Below, one piece after another: positions 35,091-45,452 of a stretch of DNA of 64,000 nucleotides (positions are counted from its first letter, which is position 1; each line of letters starts with the position of its first letter). Below the pieces are notes generated by a model that saw nothing but the letters and a program-made list of their open reading frames with translations, had not been told where the DNA came from and ran no database searches. Both the position numbers and the translations under genes were made by a program. The stretch is from NCBI GenBank assembly GCA_965247075.1, contig CBDFGK010000002.1, positions 248,001 to 312,000 of the forward strand, given 5' to 3'. The DNA is from CBDFGK01 sp965247075. Lineage in GTDB: Bacteria; Pseudomonadota; Gammaproteobacteria; Pseudomonadales; Halieaceae.

Positions 35091-37385
35091 CTAGAAGTCG
35101 AAGCCGGCACGAACCATGTACTGGCGCGGCGGTATTAGCTGGTCGCCGGTGGCACCGACGCCGAACACGTCGGTGAAGCGGGCGTTGATGCCGTCTTCAT
35201 CGGTCAGGTTCTTGCCGATAAGTTCAATACGCCAGGGGCCGTCCATCGGTGCAAAGCGCAGTACCAGGTCGAAGGTGTCGTAGCTATCCACGTCGTCGGT
35301 ATCCGGGTTGTTGAATATCCGATGCTTGAAGTCACCCCGATAGGTGTAGCTGAGGATGCCATCGAAGGTACCCCAGGCACCGATATCGGTATTGTAGGTC
35401 AAGGCCAGGTTGGCAGTAAAGCTCGGAGTCTTGGCCAGTTCGTTGCCCTTCACGTCGGTAATGGCCGCAGCCCGGGCTATTTGGATTTCCGGTCCGAAAA
35501 GGGAAAAGCCCTGGGCCAGCAATGGATTGGTAGCTGCATCAGACTCCACGTTATCTATAGCCAAATGACTGGCAGTGATTTCTGTCTCCAGCCAGGCCAT
35601 GCGGGCGTCGAGGATCAGGGTGTCGGTTAGGAATGCAGCAAACTCAAGCTCGGCGCCATAGATTTCTGATTCCGGGATATTGCCGACTCCGCCCTGGAAA
35701 ATCTCAGGGTCGGTAGCCTGGTATTGCAGGTTCTCGTAATCATAGTAGAAGGCGGCGCCATTAAGGCGTATGCGGCCGTCTGCCAGGTCTGTCTTGAGGC
35801 CCACTTCATAGGCGCTAATGGTTTCTTCCTCGAAGACCGGCAGCACCACGATGGGCGCGATAATATCCTCGTGGCCGAAGGTCAGGTTGCTGCCACCCGG
35901 TTTGAAGCCTCGAGTGTAAGACACATAACCCATGGCGGAATCATTGATGTCGTGCTCAATGACGAGGCGACCCGTCCACTTCTCGCTGTCGATTTCCAGT
36001 ATCTCAGTGCCGGCACGTCCGTAGAAGTTGGTGACCTCGGAGTACACCTCGTCTTCGGTGTAGCGCGCGCCGCCCACCACCCGCCAGGTATCGGTAAAGT
36101 TCCACGTACCCTGGCCATAGATAGAGATAGATTCCCGCTCGGGCTTGGCATCGGAGATAAAGCCCGCGTCGGCTGGCCCAAATGTACGGATGTCTTCTAC
36201 AGTGAAGGGGTCAAACACACCGTCGAAGCCGAAATCCAGTCGCTCCAAAATGATGATATCCACTTCTGTATCCAGGTAGAAGATGCCCGCTACCCAGTCC
36301 AGCTTGCCGAAGGCGGGTTCGGCGGAGATCAGGTTAAATTCCTGGGTGGTGGTTTTCTGGTGGTTGGTTTCCGGGTCGAAGTAGCTGGGCAACTGGGCGA
36401 ATGGCGGCAGAGACGCCAGGTCATTGCGGTCGTTGTCACGGAGGACGGCGATGTCGTCATCCTGGTAGCTGGTCAGCGACTTGATTGAGAAAGCCTCCAG
36501 GTCCCACTCCAGTACCAGGCTGTACAGTTGGGATTCCAGTTCGTAGCTGGAAATTGAGTCCTGGGCCAGCTTGCGAGAATTGGTAGTGGGGTCGAGCAGC
36601 CCCTTCTGGGCCTGGCCGTTTACATCTTCATCGAAATACTGCGCGGTCAGGTGGGCGCGAAAATTGTCAGTGACTGCCCACAACAGGCGCAGGCGAGCGG
36701 AGACGCTATCAGCGTCGTCCAGGTCCTGACCATTGACGATATTGTCGGTAAAGCCCTTGTGTTCGTTGGTCGCTACCGACAAACGTGCAGCAAAATTGTC
36801 GCTCATGGGCACATTGGCCGAGGCGCGGAGGCGCACCAGGTCGTAATCACCCAGGGTCAGGTCGGCGGTGCCATAGAACTCTTCCGTGTCGGGCGCCTTG
36901 GTGATCACATTGATAGCGCCACCGGTTGCATTCTGGCCAAACAGGGTGCCCTGGGGACCCCGCAAGACCTCGATCCGCTCCAGGTCGAGAAAGTCGGTTT
37001 GCAGGGAAAAGGGTGAGGCGACATAGATGCCATCGAGGTGATAGGACACGGAAGGGTTGGCGATCGCGTTCTGGTTTGCCTCGTTGCCGATGCCGCGAAT
37101 GGTGATAACCGTTTTGAAGCCTTCATTCTTGGCGATATTGACACCCGGGGCAATCGCGCTCAGGTCGACAATGGAGGTTAGCTCGCGATCATCCAGATCC
37201 TTTGCGGTCAGGGCCGTTACCGCCTGGGACAAATCCTGCAGGCTCTCGGTACGTTTTTCCGCGGTTACCAGTACCTCTTCAAATACCATGCGTTCTTCCT
37301 GGGCCTGTACTGGTGTGGATAGCGGCGCTGACAGCGCGACAATGGCCAGGCACAGTTGACTGACGGCAAATAGTGATCTTTTCAT
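35091..37385 (-). CDS. TonB-dependent outer-membrane receptor next to purine operon
   Basis: 764 residues from the ATG at 37385, which has AGGAA at good spacing. The signal peptide ends TPVQAQ, then EEVLVTAEKRTESLQ (TonB box region). The plug has ITIRGIGNEANQ and VLRGPQGTLFGQNATGGAIN, and the barrel ends YMVRAGFDF with the usual terminal Phe. It is divergent from xdhA across a 208-bp gap, so the two may share control. Uptake of a purine or a purine-containing compound is a reasonable guess from position only. Confidence 0.9.
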   Translation of the reverse strand: MKRSLFAVSQLCLAIVALSAPLSTPVQAQEERMVFEEVLVTAEKRTESLQDLSQAVTALTAKDLDDRELTSIVDLSAIAPGVNIAKNEGFKTVITIRGIGNEANQNAIANPSVSYHLDGIYVASPFSLQTDFLDLERIEVLRGPQGTLFGQNATGGAINVITKAPDTEEFYGTADLTLGDYDLVRLRASANVPMSDNFAARLSVATNEHKGFTDNIVNGQDLDDADSVSARLRLLWAVTDNFRAHLTAQYFDEDVNGQAQKGLLDPTTNSRKLAQDSISSYELESQLYSLVLEWDLEAFSIKSLTSYQDDDIAVLRDNDRNDLASLPPFAQLPSYFDPETNHQKTTTQEFNLISAEPAFGKLDWVAGIFYLDTEVDIIILERLDFGFDGVFDPFTVEDIRTFGPADAGFISDAKPERESISIYGQGTWNFTDTWRVVGGARYTEDEVYSEVTNFYGRAGTEILEIDSEKWTGRLVIEHDINDSAMGYVSYTRGFKPGGSNLTFGHEDIIAPIVVLPVFEEETISAYEVGLKTDLADGRIRLNGAAFYYDYENLQYQATDPEIFQGGVGNIPESEIYGAELEFAAFLTDTLILDARMAWLETEITASHLAIDNVESDAATNPLLAQGFSLFGPEIQIARAAAITDVKGNELAKTPSFTANLALTYNTDIGAWGTFDGILSYTYRGDFKHRIFNNPDTDDVDSYDTFDLVLRFAPMDGPWRIELIGKNLTDEDGINARFTDVFGVGATGDQLIPPRQYMVRAGFDF

Positions 37386-37593
37386 GGACAGTTCCTTGAT
37401 TGGCTTATTCTGAGTTGGGGAGCGCAATGTCCCCACCGGTTTATTTTTGCCTGATGACCTCAATGGCAGGCTAAGCCTACAACAAACCGGGGAGCATTGA
37501 ACACGGCGGGTGCTATAATTCTTATATTATTATGCTATATTTACTGACAGTATTGCCAGAATTTGAACTATAGAGTGTGCGCTGGAGAATTCC

Positions 37594-39054
37594 TTGATCC
37601 GTTTTTTGTTCAATGACCTTGAGCAACAGTTGCAGAATCTGGACCCCAATGTCTCTGTGCTCAGATATTTGCGCGAACAAGCGGGACTAACAGGCACCAA
37701 AGAGGGCTGTGCCTCAGGAGATTGCGGTGCCTGTACCGTGGTACTGGCAGCGCTGGAAGCGGATGAACTGCACTACCGGGCCATCAATGCCTGCATAACC
37801 CCGGTCGGGACATTGCACGGTAAACAGCTGATTACGGTGGAACACCTGCGGCAACAAGGTCAGTTACACCCGGTGCAGCAGGCCATGGTGGACTGCCATG
37901 GCTCCCAATGCGGTTTCTGTACACCCGGGTTTGTGATGTCAATGTTTGCTCACATCAAGCAGCATCAGCAACCACAGCGTCCTGAAATTATTGAATCCCT
38001 GGGCGGCAACCTGTGTCGGTGCACGGGCTATCGGCCCATTGTCGATGCCGCCGTGCAAATGTTTGAACCCGATCGGCAAGACAGCTTTGCCGACGGGGCC
38101 GCAGATACGCAGCAGCGTTTGGCGGCGATCTCCAATGCCGGTGCCAACCTGCAGGGCGATGGCAACAACTATCTCGCGCCGGTTGACGTGGCCGAGCTGG
38201 CTCAGCTACTTGAGCAATACCCCGCTGCCCGTCTGTTGGCGGGCGGCACCGACCTGTGCCTGGAAATCACCCAGGGCCTGCAGGACATTGAAACCCTGGT
38301 ATATACCGGTTTGGTGCAGGAGCTGAAGCAGATCGACGACGGCGCGGCGGTGTTGGAGATTGGCGCCGCAGTGACCTACAGCGAGTGCAAATCTGTGCTG
38401 GTCGAAAACTGGCCCGAGCTGGGCGAGTTGCTGGAGCGTCTAGGTTCACTGCAAATCAGAAACCAGGGCACTGTCGGTGGCAATGTGGCCAATGCCTCGC
38501 CAATTGGCGATATGCCACCGGTGCTGATTGCCCTGGCTGCGGAGTTGGTATTGCAGCATGGAGAGACTGTGCGTCAGATAAGCGTCGAGTCATTCTTTAC
38601 CGGCTACCGGCAAACTGCCCTGGAGCCCGGCGAATTTATTCGCGCCATCCGCATTCCCAAGCGAGGAGCGGGAGAGCGGCTGCGAATATACAAAGTCAGC
38701 AAGCGCCTTGAAGACGATATTTCCGCAGTTTGCGGTGCCTTCGACGTAACGATTGAGAAGGGCGTGGTGGTCGGTGCCAGTATTGCCTTCGGCGGCATGG
38801 CCGAGATACCGAAGCGGGCCAGCCGCTGCGAGCAGGCGTTGCTTGGCCAGCCATGGGAGCGCAAGGCAATCAATGTTGCCATGCAGGCCATGGCCGAGGA
38901 TTTTTCGCCCATTTCTGATTTCCGCGCCAGTGCCGACTACCGGATGCAGGTGGCGGCTAATATGCTGTTGCGACTGTATTTCGAGAAACAGTTGGAGACT
39001 GACCCGGAGACCGAGCTGACCCAGTCAGCTCTGCGGGTGACCCACTATGCCTAG
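37594..39054 (+). CDS. xdhA: Xanthine dehydrogenase, small (Fe-S/FAD) subunit
   Basis: 486 residues. The N-terminal half has two [2Fe-2S] domains: CASGDCGACTVVL, then CGFCTPGFVMS and CRCTGYRPI. The second half is the FAD domain (LLAGGTDLCLEI, GSLQIRNQGTVGGNVANASP). With XdhB it oxidises hypoxanthine and xanthine to urate, passing electrons to NAD+. The start is TTG at 37594, supported by GGAG 6 nt upstream; no ATG begins the conserved N-terminus. First gene of the purine operon; it overlaps xdhB by 8 bp. Confidence 0.93.
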   Translation: MIRFLFNDLEQQLQNLDPNVSVLRYLREQAGLTGTKEGCASGDCGACTVVLAALEADELHYRAINACITPVGTLHGKQLITVEHLRQQGQLHPVQQAMVDCHGSQCGFCTPGFVMSMFAHIKQHQQPQRPEIIESLGGNLCRCTGYRPIVDAAVQMFEPDRQDSFADGAADTQQRLAAISNAGANLQGDGNNYLAPVDVAELAQLLEQYPAARLLAGGTDLCLEITQGLQDIETLVYTGLVQELKQIDDGAAVLEIGAAVTYSECKSVLVENWPELGELLERLGSLQIRNQGTVGGNVANASPIGDMPPVLIALAAELVLQHGETVRQISVESFFTGYRQTALEPGEFIRAIRIPKRGAGERLRIYKVSKRLEDDISAVCGAFDVTIEKGVVVGASIAFGGMAEIPKRASRCEQALLGQPWERKAINVAMQAMAEDFSPISDFRASADYRMQVAANMLLRLYFEKQLETDPETELTQSALRVTHYA

Positions 39055-41347
39055 TGCTGACAAGAGTGTTGGCCGAGCGCTACCCCACGAGAGTGCGCAC
39101 AAGCATGTGAGTGGTGAGGCGAATTACACCGACGATTTGCCGGAACCCCGCGATCTTCTCTACGCCTATGTGGGCCTGAGCACTCAGGCCCACGCCCGTA
39201 TCGAGCGCCTCGACCTGGACAAGGTGCGTAGGGCAACCGGAGTTGTGGCTGTTATCACGGCTGAGGATATTCCCGGTCACCGCGATATTGGCCCGGTCTT
39301 TCCCGGTGACCCGCTGTTGGTGGAACAGACCGTGGAGTTTTTTGGGCAGGTCTTGTTTGCTGTCATTGCCAGTAGTCACGAACTGGCGCGCAAGGCGGCC
39401 ACCCTGGCGGAGGTCGACTATGCGCCACAGCCCGCCTTACTGACCATAGAGCAGGGCCTGGCCGCGAAGCAATTTGTGCGCCCCAGTCATACCCAGCAGC
39501 GTGGTGATGTGGCAGCCGCGCTGGACCAGGCACCGCATCGTTTGCAGGGTGAATTTCGCAGCGGTGGCCAGGAACAACTGTATCTGGAGGGGCAGGTGGC
39601 TCTGTGTGTGCCCGAGGAAGACGGCGGCATGCTGGTGTATACCTCCACCCAACACCCCAGTGAGGGTCAGAAGCTGGTGGCCGAGGTGCTCAAGGTTCCT
39701 CTGAGTCGCGTGACGGCGGATGTGCGTCGCATGGGTGGTGCCTTTGGTGGCAAGGAGACCAACGCCAATCAATGGGCCTGTATTGCCGCGCTGGCGGCGC
39801 ACCTTACCGGACAGCCGGTGAAGATTCGACTGGCTCGGGCCGACGACATAACGGCGACGGGCAAGCGCCATCATTTCTACAATCAATATGATGTCGGCTA
39901 CGATGCCGATGGCCAGATACTGGGCCTGGATCTCGAATTGGCGGCGGGCTGCGGTATGTCGCCGGACTTATCCGACGCCATTGTCGATCGGGCCATGTTT
40001 CACGCCGACAACAGTTACTTTCTACCCGCCGCCCGCATTCAGGGTCACCGGGTTAAAACCCATACCGTATCCAACACCGCCTTCCGCGGCTTCGGCGGAC
40101 CCCAGGGCATGTTGGCCATCGAAAACATTATCGAGCAGGTGGCGACAGCCACCGGCCTGGATCCCCTCGATGTGCGCAAGCGCAACCTCTACAGGGCCGA
40201 GGATGGCCGCGATACCACTCACTACGGCCAACAGATTGAGCAACACATCATTGGCCCCCTGATTGATCGTCTCGAGAACAATTCTGATTATCGGCAACGG
40301 CGCCAGGCTATACGTGAATTCAATAGCACCAGTGCGGTACTCAAGCGTGGCATTGCCCTGACTCCGGTTAAATTTGGTATCTCTTTCACGGTGCAGCACC
40401 TCAATCAGGCCGGCGCGCTGATACATGTGTACACCGACGGCAGCATCCAGCTCAATCACAGCGGCACCGAGATGGGGCAGGGGCTTTACACCAAGGTGGC
40501 ACAAGTGGTGGCACAGGAATTCCAGGTAAACATCGACACCATCACCTGTACCTCGACGCGCACCGACAAGGTACCGAACACCTCGCCCACGGCAGCGTCA
40601 TCGGGCAGTGATCTCAATGGCATGGCGGCGCGGGATGCGGCGGCCAGGATCAAGCAGCGCCTGGTGGATTTTGCCGCCGGCTACTTTTCTGTTCATCCGC
40701 GCGAGATCGCCTTTAAACAGGGTCGGGTTGTTGTCGGTGAAGAGGACATGAGCTTCGTGGAGTTGATTCAGCTTGCCTATCTCGACCGCGTTCCACTCTC
40801 GGCGACCGGTTACTACCGCACGCCCAAGATCTACTACGACAGGGAGCTGGCCAAGGGTCGGCCCTTTTTCTATTATGCCTACGGGGCAGCGGTCTCCGAG
40901 GTGGTGATCGATACCCTGACCGGGGAATACAAAGTGCTGCGAGTCGATATCTGTCATGACGTCGGCGCATCGCTGAATCCGGCCATCGACATTGGCCAGG
41001 TGGAAGGTGGGTTTATACAGGGCATGGGCTGGCTTACCACCGAGGAATTGGTCTGGGGGAAAGATGGCCGTTTGCAAACCAATAACGCGGCCAGTTACAA
41101 GATTCCCGCGATTGGGGACACGCCGGTTGAGTTCAATGTTGAGCTGTTACCTGAAAGCCCCAATGTGGAAGCGACGATTTATCACTCCAAAGCGGTGGGC
41201 GAGCCGCCACTAATGCTGGCCATTTCGGTGTGGAGCGCATTACGTGATGCGGTGTGCAGCGTCGCCGACTACCGGCGCAGCCCGCAACTGGACGCGCCGG
41301 CGACACCGGAGCGGGTGCTGGCAGCCTGCCGGGAGTTGCAGTCGTGA
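39047..41347 (+). CDS. xdhB: Xanthine dehydrogenase, molybdopterin-binding subunit
   Basis: 766 residues. It opens ALPHESAHKHVSGEANYTDD and has the molybdenum-cofactor segments GGAFGGKETNA, NTAFRGFGGPQGMLAIE and GMAARDAAARIK. The conserved Glu near the C-terminus is in KAVGEPPLMLAISVWSALRDA. It carries the Moco active site where xanthine is hydroxylated to urate. Overlaps with xdhA (8 bp) and xdhC (GTGA) imply coupled translation and a fixed subunit ratio. Confidence 0.94.
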   Translation: MPSADKSVGRALPHESAHKHVSGEANYTDDLPEPRDLLYAYVGLSTQAHARIERLDLDKVRRATGVVAVITAEDIPGHRDIGPVFPGDPLLVEQTVEFFGQVLFAVIASSHELARKAATLAEVDYAPQPALLTIEQGLAAKQFVRPSHTQQRGDVAAALDQAPHRLQGEFRSGGQEQLYLEGQVALCVPEEDGGMLVYTSTQHPSEGQKLVAEVLKVPLSRVTADVRRMGGAFGGKETNANQWACIAALAAHLTGQPVKIRLARADDITATGKRHHFYNQYDVGYDADGQILGLDLELAAGCGMSPDLSDAIVDRAMFHADNSYFLPAARIQGHRVKTHTVSNTAFRGFGGPQGMLAIENIIEQVATATGLDPLDVRKRNLYRAEDGRDTTHYGQQIEQHIIGPLIDRLENNSDYRQRRQAIREFNSTSAVLKRGIALTPVKFGISFTVQHLNQAGALIHVYTDGSIQLNHSGTEMGQGLYTKVAQVVAQEFQVNIDTITCTSTRTDKVPNTSPTAASSGSDLNGMAARDAAARIKQRLVDFAAGYFSVHPREIAFKQGRVVVGEEDMSFVELIQLAYLDRVPLSATGYYRTPKIYYDRELAKGRPFFYYAYGAAVSEVVIDTLTGEYKVLRVDICHDVGASLNPAIDIGQVEGGFIQGMGWLTTEELVWGKDGRLQTNNAASYKIPAIGDTPVEFNVELLPESPNVEATIYHSKAVGEPPLMLAISVWSALRDAVCSVADYRRSPQLDAPATPERVLAACRELQS

Positions 41348-42204
41348 ATCGCCTGCCCAGCAACGTCAGTTGGACCGACGCGGTGCAGGAATTGCAAAGC
41401 CGCGGTGAACCCTATGTGCTGGTGACGGTATTGGGTGTGCGGGGTTCCACGCCGCGGGACAACGGCACCAAGATGGTGATTGGCGCTGAAGACAGTTATG
41501 GCTCGATTGGCGGTGGACACCTCGAATACCGGGCTCATGAAATAGCCGTCGAACTGATGACCACCGATGGCGAACAGCAACGTATCGAAAACATCCGCCT
41601 CGGCGCATCACTGGGTCAATGCTGCGGCGGCCACACCAACCTGTTGTTTGAAAGCTTCACAGGCGCGCCAATGACGATTGCGGTGTTCGGTGCAGGACAT
41701 GTGGGCGCAGCGCTGGTCCCCATGCTCGCCCAATTGCCCTGTCGCTTGCACTGGGTCGACAGCCGGGAAAGTTTTCGCCAACAGGAAACCCCCGCCAATG
41801 TCAGCATGATTATCAGCGACGAACCCGCTGCAGAAGTGGCGGCGATGCCGGCGGGCAGCGACTTCATTGTTATGACCCATAATCACCAGTTGGACTACCA
41901 GATCCTGCGGGCGGTATTGCAGCGCGGTGATGCGCGCTACGTCGGTCTGATTGGTTCGAAGACCAAGTGGCGTCGTTTCCAGATGCGTATGCAGCACCGG
42001 GGACATGAGCCCGACTTTTATCAGGCCGTGCACTGTCCGGTGGGTTTGTCAGCCGTGCCCGGCAAGCGCCCGGTGGAAGTGGCGGTGTCGATTGCGGCAG
42101 AGCTGATTGCGCTCAATCATGAGGAATCCGGGGAAAGGCCAACGCAACGCGGTATCGGCGCGACCGCTTTGCAGGAGATGAAAGAAACGGTGGAAAACCC
42201 GTGA
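41344..42204 (+). CDS. xdhC: Xanthine dehydrogenase accessory protein
   Basis: 286 residues from GTG at 41344, whose GTGA overlaps the xdhB stop. Family signs are VRGSTPRDNGTKMVI, SIGGGHLEYRA, a CCGG cysteine pair and a Rossmann segment VFGAGHVGAALVPML. XdhC binds molybdenum cofactor, sulfurates or protects it and inserts it into XdhB. An in-frame start at 41254 lies inside xdhB and is not needed. Confidence 0.92.
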   Translation: MNRLPSNVSWTDAVQELQSRGEPYVLVTVLGVRGSTPRDNGTKMVIGAEDSYGSIGGGHLEYRAHEIAVELMTTDGEQQRIENIRLGASLGQCCGGHTNLLFESFTGAPMTIAVFGAGHVGAALVPMLAQLPCRLHWVDSRESFRQQETPANVSMIISDEPAAEVAAMPAGSDFIVMTHNHQLDYQILRAVLQRGDARYVGLIGSKTKWRRFQMRMQHRGHEPDFYQAVHCPVGLSAVPGKRPVEVAVSIAAELIALNHEESGERPTQRGIGATALQEMKETVENP

Positions 42205-43568
42205 GCGAATTTGCCCTGCGCAGCCAACGCACCTTCATAGATGGCGGTGAGCAGCCAGCCACGGTGGTCATAGGTGACGGCAAAATACGCGCGATCCTGG
42301 CCATAAATGCCGATGTTGGTTGCGCTGTTGAAGATCTCGGAAAGAAAGTATTGATGCCCGGGTTGGTAGACACCCATGTGCATATCAACGAACCGGGGCG
42401 CACGGAGTGGGAGGGTTTTAATACCGCAACCCAGGCCGCTGCGGCTGGGGGAATCACCACGGTGGTGGATATGCCGCTGAACTGTACGCCGGTCACCACC
42501 ACAGCAGCGGCACTGCAGCAGAAGCTGGATGCTCTCGGCGATCAGCTATGGGTGGACTGTGGTTTCTGGGGCGGCGTGGTGCCGGAGAACCTGGATGATC
42601 TTGAAGGCCTGGTACAGGCGGGCGTGCTCGGGGTGAAGTCTTTCACCATTCATTCCGGCATCAGTGATTTTCCCCAGGTCGACGCCGGCCACATGCAGCG
42701 CGCCATTCCCATCCTGGCGGCACACAAGGTGCCCTACTTGATACACGCAGAACTGGACCGGCACGCTTCCCCCCCTGCAGACATTGGCACCAGCTACCAG
42801 AGTTTTCTGCAATCGCGACCGCGGCGCTGGGAGAACGACGCGATTGAGTTGGTCATCGAGCTGGCCCGGCAGGCCAGTGAAGTGGGGCAGGATGTACGCA
42901 TGCATATCGTGCACCTGTCGTCCTCAGATGCCATTGGGATAATCGCGGCGGCCCGCGCCGAAGGCCTATCCATCAGTGCCGAAACCTGCCCACATTACCT
43001 GACTATCGCCGCCGAGGACTGTCCCGACGGCAAGCCCCTGTTCAAATGTTGTCCGCCTATTCGTGAAGAAGAAAATCGCAATGTCCTCTGGCAGGGTTTG
43101 GAGCAAGGTGTGATTGAATTCGTGGTATCCGATCACTCCCCCTGTACACCACAGCTAAAACACCTGGACAGCGGCGACCTGGAGAAAGCCTGGGGTGGTA
43201 TCTCGTCGTTACAGTTTGGCCTGTCTCTGGTCTGGACCGAGGCGCGCGCGCGGGGCTACAGTTTGGCCCAGGTGGTGGACTGGATGGCAACACAGCCGGC
43301 CCGGTTTGCCGGGCTGGAAGCTTGTAAAGGACAGATTGCACCGGGTTACGATGCCGACCTGGTGGTGTTTGATGACGATGCTGAATATGAAATCACCGCC
43401 GACATCATCAAGTACCGCCACAAGATGACACCCTACGAGGGCAGGCGGGTGCGGGGCCTGGTGGAACGCACCTTGTTGCGTGGCCAGACCGTGTTTGCCG
43501 ACAACGAGCTCCGGGGCGGCTCCCTGGGCCGGCCCATCTTGAGACAGGAATTGGGACAGAGACGATGA
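42201..43568 (+). CDS. allB: Allantoinase
   Basis: 455 residues of the cyclic amidohydrolase family. The metal site starts GLVDTHVHINEPGRTEWEG, the carbamylated Lys is in LGVKSFTIHSG, further His ligands are in IHAEL and IVHLSSSDA, and Asp is in VSDHSPCT. It opens the hydantoin ring of allantoin to allantoate, using Zn or Fe. GTG at 42201 overlaps the xdhC stop, and the stop overlaps the allantoicase ATG. Confidence 0.93.
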   Translation: MSEFALRSQRTFIDGGEQPATVVIGDGKIRAILAINADVGCAVEDLGKKVLMPGLVDTHVHINEPGRTEWEGFNTATQAAAAGGITTVVDMPLNCTPVTTTAAALQQKLDALGDQLWVDCGFWGGVVPENLDDLEGLVQAGVLGVKSFTIHSGISDFPQVDAGHMQRAIPILAAHKVPYLIHAELDRHASPPADIGTSYQSFLQSRPRRWENDAIELVIELARQASEVGQDVRMHIVHLSSSDAIGIIAAARAEGLSISAETCPHYLTIAAEDCPDGKPLFKCCPPIREEENRNVLWQGLEQGVIEFVVSDHSPCTPQLKHLDSGDLEKAWGGISSLQFGLSLVWTEARARGYSLAQVVDWMATQPARFAGLEACKGQIAPGYDADLVVFDDDAEYEITADIIKYRHKMTPYEGRRVRGLVERTLLRGQTVFADNELRGGSLGRPILRQELGQRR

Positions 43569-44614
43569 CGGACGTGATTAACAGCCGGCACCCCTATAGC
43601 GGTCGCTACACCGACTTGCTGGATGAGCGGGTCGGGGGACGTGCCCTGGCCTGTTCAGATGAATGGTTTGCCGAATGCACCAATCTGGTGAAACATGCAG
43701 ACCCGATTTTCCGCGAGGGGCATTTTGTCGACACCGGCCAGTGGATGGATGGCTGGGAGTCGCGCCGCAGTTTTGGGCGCCGAGCGCGATTGGCAAGCGG
43801 TGTGGATTTCGACTGGTGTACCTTGCAATTGGGCATTGTCGGCGTGATTCACGGCGTTGACATCGAGACCACTCACTTCAAGGGCAATGCGCCGGAATTT
43901 GCATCTCTGGAAGGCGCTTTTGTGGAGGGAGGGGTAGAAGGTGAGATCGACGAGACAACCCAGTGGCACGAACTGGTGCCGCACTCGGCAACGGCGGCTG
44001 ATGCCCACAACCTCTTCGCGGTCTCCTCTGATCAGGCCGTTAGCCATGTGCGCTTGAAGATGTTTCCCGACGGCGGTGTGGCGCGGCTGCGGACCTGGGG
44101 TGAGCCACATATCAGTGAGCACTTGTTTGAATCCTCGGCGCTGCTGGACCTGGCCAGTGTTGTCCACGGTGGTCGCGGCATCCTGTGCAACGATATGTTC
44201 TACAGCTCCCCCAGCAACCTGCTGATGCCACAACCGGGTATCAATATGGGTGATGGCTGGGAGACCCGGCGGCGGCGAGACAGTGGTCATGACTGGTGTG
44301 TTATCAAGCTGGGCTTGCCGGGCATGATAAAAAAAGTGATCATGGACACCGCTCATTTCAAAGGCAATTATCCTGATCGTTTCAGTCTTGAGGTGGTGAA
44401 CACAGATCGCGACGATCTCGATGCGGCCGATATACCCTGGCAATTGATGATTGATGAGAACTACCTGGAAGCCCACCGGGAACATATTTTCGAGGCCGAG
44501 TTGTTATTGTCCGACGCCGGGGCCTTCAGCCATGTGCGTCTCAATATTTTTCCCGACGGCGGGGTCAGCCGTCTGCGCGTGCTGGGCACCCCCGCCGCAG
44601 GGAGTGGCCGGTGA
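43565..44614 (+). CDS. alc: Allantoicase
   Basis: 349 residues in two similar beta-sandwich repeats, visible as WMDGWESRRSF / GDGWETRRRRDSGHDWCVIK and ETTHFKGNAPE / DTAHFKGNYPD, with HVRLKMFPDGGVARLR / HVRLNIFPDGGVSRLR. This duplicated layout is diagnostic of allantoicase. It hydrolyses allantoate to ureidoglycolate and urea. ATGA overlap with allB and GTGA overlap with uraD. Confidence 0.94.
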   Translation: MTDVINSRHPYSGRYTDLLDERVGGRALACSDEWFAECTNLVKHADPIFREGHFVDTGQWMDGWESRRSFGRRARLASGVDFDWCTLQLGIVGVIHGVDIETTHFKGNAPEFASLEGAFVEGGVEGEIDETTQWHELVPHSATAADAHNLFAVSSDQAVSHVRLKMFPDGGVARLRTWGEPHISEHLFESSALLDLASVVHGGRGILCNDMFYSSPSNLLMPQPGINMGDGWETRRRRDSGHDWCVIKLGLPGMIKKVIMDTAHFKGNYPDRFSLEVVNTDRDDLDAADIPWQLMIDENYLEAHREHIFEAELLLSDAGAFSHVRLNIFPDGGVSRLRVLGTPAAGSGR

Positions 44615-45111
44615 GTCTGCAGACACTCAATGAGGCCGATGAGGCCGAAGCGACACGGTTGTTGGCACAGTGTTGCAGCAGCCAGAGCTGGATTTCCAGC
44701 TTGGTGTCGGCGCGGCCGTTTGCCAGTGTCAGTGCCCTGTCGACAGCGGCAGACGCTGTCTGGGCAGAGCTGGCTGAAATGGATTTTCTCGAGGCCTTCG
44801 AGGGGCATCCAAAAATTGGTGATGTGAGCTCCCTCAAACAAATGTACGCCGACAGCAAACAGTTGGCGGCGCGGGAGCAGTCGGCGGTCGATACTGCCAG
44901 TGACGAGGTGATCGCGGCCCTGGCCGCGGGCAACAGAGCCTACGAAAACAAATTCGGCTTTATATTCATTGTCTGCGCCAGTGGCAAGAGTGCCACTGAA
45001 ATGCTGGGCCTGTTACAGGCCCGCCTGCCCAGTACGCGTGCACAGGAATTGCTCAGTGCAGCCGAAGAGCAGCGCAAGATTTTTCAATTGAGGCTGGAGA
45101 AAATGCTATGA
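44611..45111 (+). CDS. uraD: OHCU decarboxylase
   Basis: 166 residues, all helical. Family markers are FEGHPKIGDVS (catalytic His of the HPxIG motif), AAREQSAVDTASDEV and NKFGFIFIVCASGKSA. It decarboxylates 2-oxo-4-hydroxy-4-carboxy-5-ureidoimidazoline to S-allantoin. The start GTG at 44611 overlaps the previous stop. Placed directly before uraH, its partner in turning the urate oxidase product into allantoin. Confidence 0.94.
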   Translation: MSLQTLNEADEAEATRLLAQCCSSQSWISSLVSARPFASVSALSTAADAVWAELAEMDFLEAFEGHPKIGDVSSLKQMYADSKQLAAREQSAVDTASDEVIAALAAGNRAYENKFGFIFIVCASGKSATEMLGLLQARLPSTRAQELLSAAEEQRKIFQLRLEKML

Positions 45112-45452
45112 GCCAGATTACCACCCACATCCTCGACACGGCTCTCGGCTGTCCGGCGGTCGGGGTTCAAATCTCTCTGCACTGCCTTAACGGGGACAGC
45201 CGACGCACCCTCATCGGCGCGGGGGAAACCAATAGTGATGGCCGGGTACCAGAGCTGTGCGCACAGAAAACGGTGCTGGCGGCGGGCAGTTACTGTGTCC
45301 ACTTTGCCACCGCTGCCTATTTTGAAGGCCGCGGTGGTGAGGCGTTCTATCCTCATGTGGATGTGGTGTTCACCATTGCCGGTGATGGCCGGCATTACCA
45401 CATACCGTTGTTGCTCTCCCCCTATGGTTACTCAACCTACCGGGGTAGCTAA
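45108..45452 (+). CDS. uraH: 5-hydroxyisourate hydrolase, transthyretin-like
   Basis: 114 residues. The N-terminus has THILDTALGCPAVGV (catalytic His near residue 5), the middle has ETNSDGRVPEL, and the C-terminus ends in the invariant YRGS. It hydrolyses 5-hydroxyisourate to OHCU. No signal peptide is present, so it is cytoplasmic. ATGA overlap with uraD. Confidence 0.95.
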   Translation: MSQITTHILDTALGCPAVGVQISLHCLNGDSRRTLIGAGETNSDGRVPELCAQKTVLAAGSYCVHFATAAYFEGRGGEAFYPHVDVVFTIAGDGRHYHIPLLLSPYGYSTYRGS